NCBI GenBank assembly: GCA_902782985.1
Contig: CACZPC010000255.1
Span: 1 to 7,533, forward strand
DNA: 7,533 nt
From: Oscillospiraceae bacterium
Lineage (GTDB): Bacteria; Bacillota; Clostridia; Saccharofermentanales; Saccharofermentanaceae
Reading direction: 5' to 3'
Below are positions 6,371 through 7,533 of the stretch, piece by piece. The notes below the pieces were generated by a model that saw only the letters and a program-made list of their open reading frames with translations, was not told where the DNA came from and made no database searches. The position numbers and the translations under genes were made by a program. Position 1 is the first letter of the stretch, and every line of letters starts with the position of its first letter.

Positions 6371-6658
6371 ATGGAAATAACATCAGAATTAACGGATTAT
6401 CTCCAGCAGCTCGGCAGGATCAGGCTGACTCCCGAAGAGCAGGAGAAGACAATGAAGGATCTCGGTTCGATCCTCGGATATATCGATAAGCTCAATGAGC
6501 TTGATACGCAGGGCGTAGAGCCCATGAGCCATGCTTTCGGAAGGACTAATGTCTTCCGTGAGGATGAGGTGACGAATGAAGATATGAGGGATGACATACT
6601 CAGTAATGCTCCCGAGAGCAAGGACGGATCGTTCCTTGTTCCGAAGACTGTAGAGTAA
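6371..6658 (+). CDS. gatC: Asp-tRNA(Asn)/Glu-tRNA(Gln) amidotransferase subunit C
   Basis: The 95-residue product has the usual length for GatC. It shows the family's pattern: an N-terminal helix with LGRIRLTPEEQEK, then ILGYIDKLNELDT, VEPMSHAF, REDEV and the C-terminal ILSNAPES...GSFLVPK. GatC is the small subunit that wraps around GatA and holds it to GatB in the cytoplasmic complex. That complex amidates Glu-tRNA(Gln), and often Asp-tRNA(Asn), in bacteria lacking GlnRS or AsnRS. The stop lies 12 bases before the gatA start, an arrangement typical of the gatCAB operon. Confidence 0.95.
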   Translation: MEITSELTDYLQQLGRIRLTPEEQEKTMKDLGSILGYIDKLNELDTQGVEPMSHAFGRTNVFREDEVTNEDMRDDILSNAPESKDGSFLVPKTVE

Positions 6659-6670
6659 GGGGTGCCTCAT

Positions 6671-7533
6671 ATGGATAAAGATACGATACTTAAGATGTCG
6701 GCCCTGGAAGCAGGTGCCGCTATAAAGGCAGGAAAGACGACTTCCGAGGAGATCACAGGGGTATTCCTCAATAAGATCAGGGAGGAGAATTCCCGTTTTA
6801 ATTGCTATATTACGATCTGCGAAGATGCTCTCGATCAGGCTCGCAAGGCTGACGAGGACATTAAGGCAGGTAAACTTACGGGAGCTCTTGCCGGTGTCCC
6901 TGTTGCCATCAAGGACAATATCTGCACTAAGGGGATCAAGACTACATGCGCATCGAAGATGCTTCATAACTTCATCCCTCCTTATGATGCGACGGTAATA
7001 AAGAAGATAAAGGCAGAGGGTATGGTCATCCTCGGTAAGACGAATATGGACGAGTTTGCCATGGGTTCTACTACCGAGACCAGTTTCTTCGGCCCCACGG
7101 TCAATCCCTGGGGAGATGACAGGGTTCCCGGAGGCTCATCCGGCGGATCTGCTGCTGCAGTCGCTTGCGACAATGCATATCTGACGCTCGGCTCCGATAC
7201 GGGCGGATCGATCAGACAGCCCGCCTCTTTCTGCGGCGTTACCGGACTTAAGCCTACTTACGGTACGGTATCCAGATACGGACTTGTTGCTTTCGCTTCT
7301 TCCCTTGATCAGATCGGTCCTATCGGAAGAGACATCATGGACGTCGCAACTATGTTCAACCTTATCTGCGGTATCGACGAGAAGGATCAGACTTCTACCG
7401 AAGTTACTCCCATAGATCTTGATAAGGTCGCATCTTTTGACGTAAAGGGGTTGAAGATCGGTCTTCCCGAGCAGTATTTCGGCGAAGGTATCGATAAGGA
7501 TGTCAAGGAGCAGGTCATGAACGGCGTTAAGCT
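6671..7533 (+). CDS. gatA: Asp-tRNA(Asn)/Glu-tRNA(Gln) amidotransferase subunit A (3' truncated)
   Basis: Some 287 complete codons are present of a protein usually about 485 residues long; the frame runs off the window. It belongs to the amidase-signature family, which hydrolyses glutamine to supply ammonia for tRNA-dependent amidation. The Ser-cisSer-Lys triad is visible: Lys81 in VAIKDN, Ser156 in PGGSSGGSAAA and Ser180 in SDTGGSIRQPA, each two residues beyond the Staphylococcus aureus GatA positions as I recall them (79, 154, 178). GKTNMDEFAMGS and GLKPTYGTVSRYGL are also typical. The ribosome binding site AAGGGG overlaps the gatC stop and ends eight bases before ATG 6671. gatB is expected next but is outside the window. 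A stray amidase is unlikely given gatC immediately upstream. Confidence 0.97.
   Translation, partial: MDKDTILKMSALEAGAAIKAGKTTSEEITGVFLNKIREENSRFNCYITICEDALDQARKADEDIKAGKLTGALAGVPVAIKDNICTKGIKTTCASKMLHNFIPPYDATVIKKIKAEGMVILGKTNMDEFAMGSTTETSFFGPTVNPWGDDRVPGGSSGGSAAAVACDNAYLTLGSDTGGSIRQPASFCGVTGLKPTYGTVSRYGLVAFASSLDQIGPIGRDIMDVATMFNLICGIDEKDQTSTEVTPIDLDKVASFDVKGLKIGLPEQYFGEGIDKDVKEQVMNGVK

Noticed and set aside
6389..6967. Minus-strand open frame of 192 codons
   Set aside because: It is antisense to gatC and the start of gatA, both unmistakable.

Overview
The window looks like a chromosomal stretch from a Gram-positive, low-to-mid G+C Clostridia-type bacterium, probably a gut or rumen Lachnospiraceae/Oscillospiraceae-like lineage. 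This rests on strong AGGAGG-type ribosome binding sites, lipoprotein signal peptides, PrsA-type extracytoplasmic foldase relatives, a VanY/LdcB-type peptidoglycan carboxypeptidase and a gatC-gatA operon for indirect Gln-tRNA (and/or Asn-tRNA) synthesis. The lineage is an inference from gene content and style, not from a marker gene. I see no mobile element, CRISPR array, tRNA or rRNA.

Layout. Positions 1-639 hold the C-terminal end of a multi-pass membrane protein resembling GT-C/GT87-type glycosyltransferases. Four bases later, 644-2428 encodes a second polytopic membrane protein of GT-C-like architecture with a soluble C-terminal domain. An extended -10 promoter (2439-2447) then drives two tandem paralogues, 2479-3951 and 3983-5416. 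Each is a predicted lipoprotein with a SurA/PrsA-like helical region, a degenerate parvulin (PPIC) domain, a Pro-rich linker, a C-terminal transmembrane helix and a very acidic tail. A strong hairpin (5432-5458) lies between this rightward run and the convergent VanY-like gene (6297-5464, minus strand). The VanY-like gene is divergent from gatC (6371-6658) and gatA (6671 to the window end, truncated); the two transcripts appear to start from back-to-back extended -10 promoters in about 50 bases.

How the genes fit together. The left two-thirds is a cell-envelope neighbourhood: two putative polyprenyl-linked sugar transferases or related membrane proteins, two membrane-tethered foldase-like proteins, and a peptidoglycan stem-peptide trimming enzyme. 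The right end is housekeeping translation (GatCAB amidotransferase; gatB is expected just downstream but is not in the window). No stretch longer than 300 bases lacks a gene.

The least ordinary content is the paralogous pair. They look dually anchored (N-terminal lipid plus C-terminal helix), have lost both histidines normally conserved in parvulin active sites, and carry acidic tails predicted to be cytoplasmic. This is a candidate for a non-catalytic, membrane-spanning chaperone or sensor pair, but that role is inferred from sequence alone.
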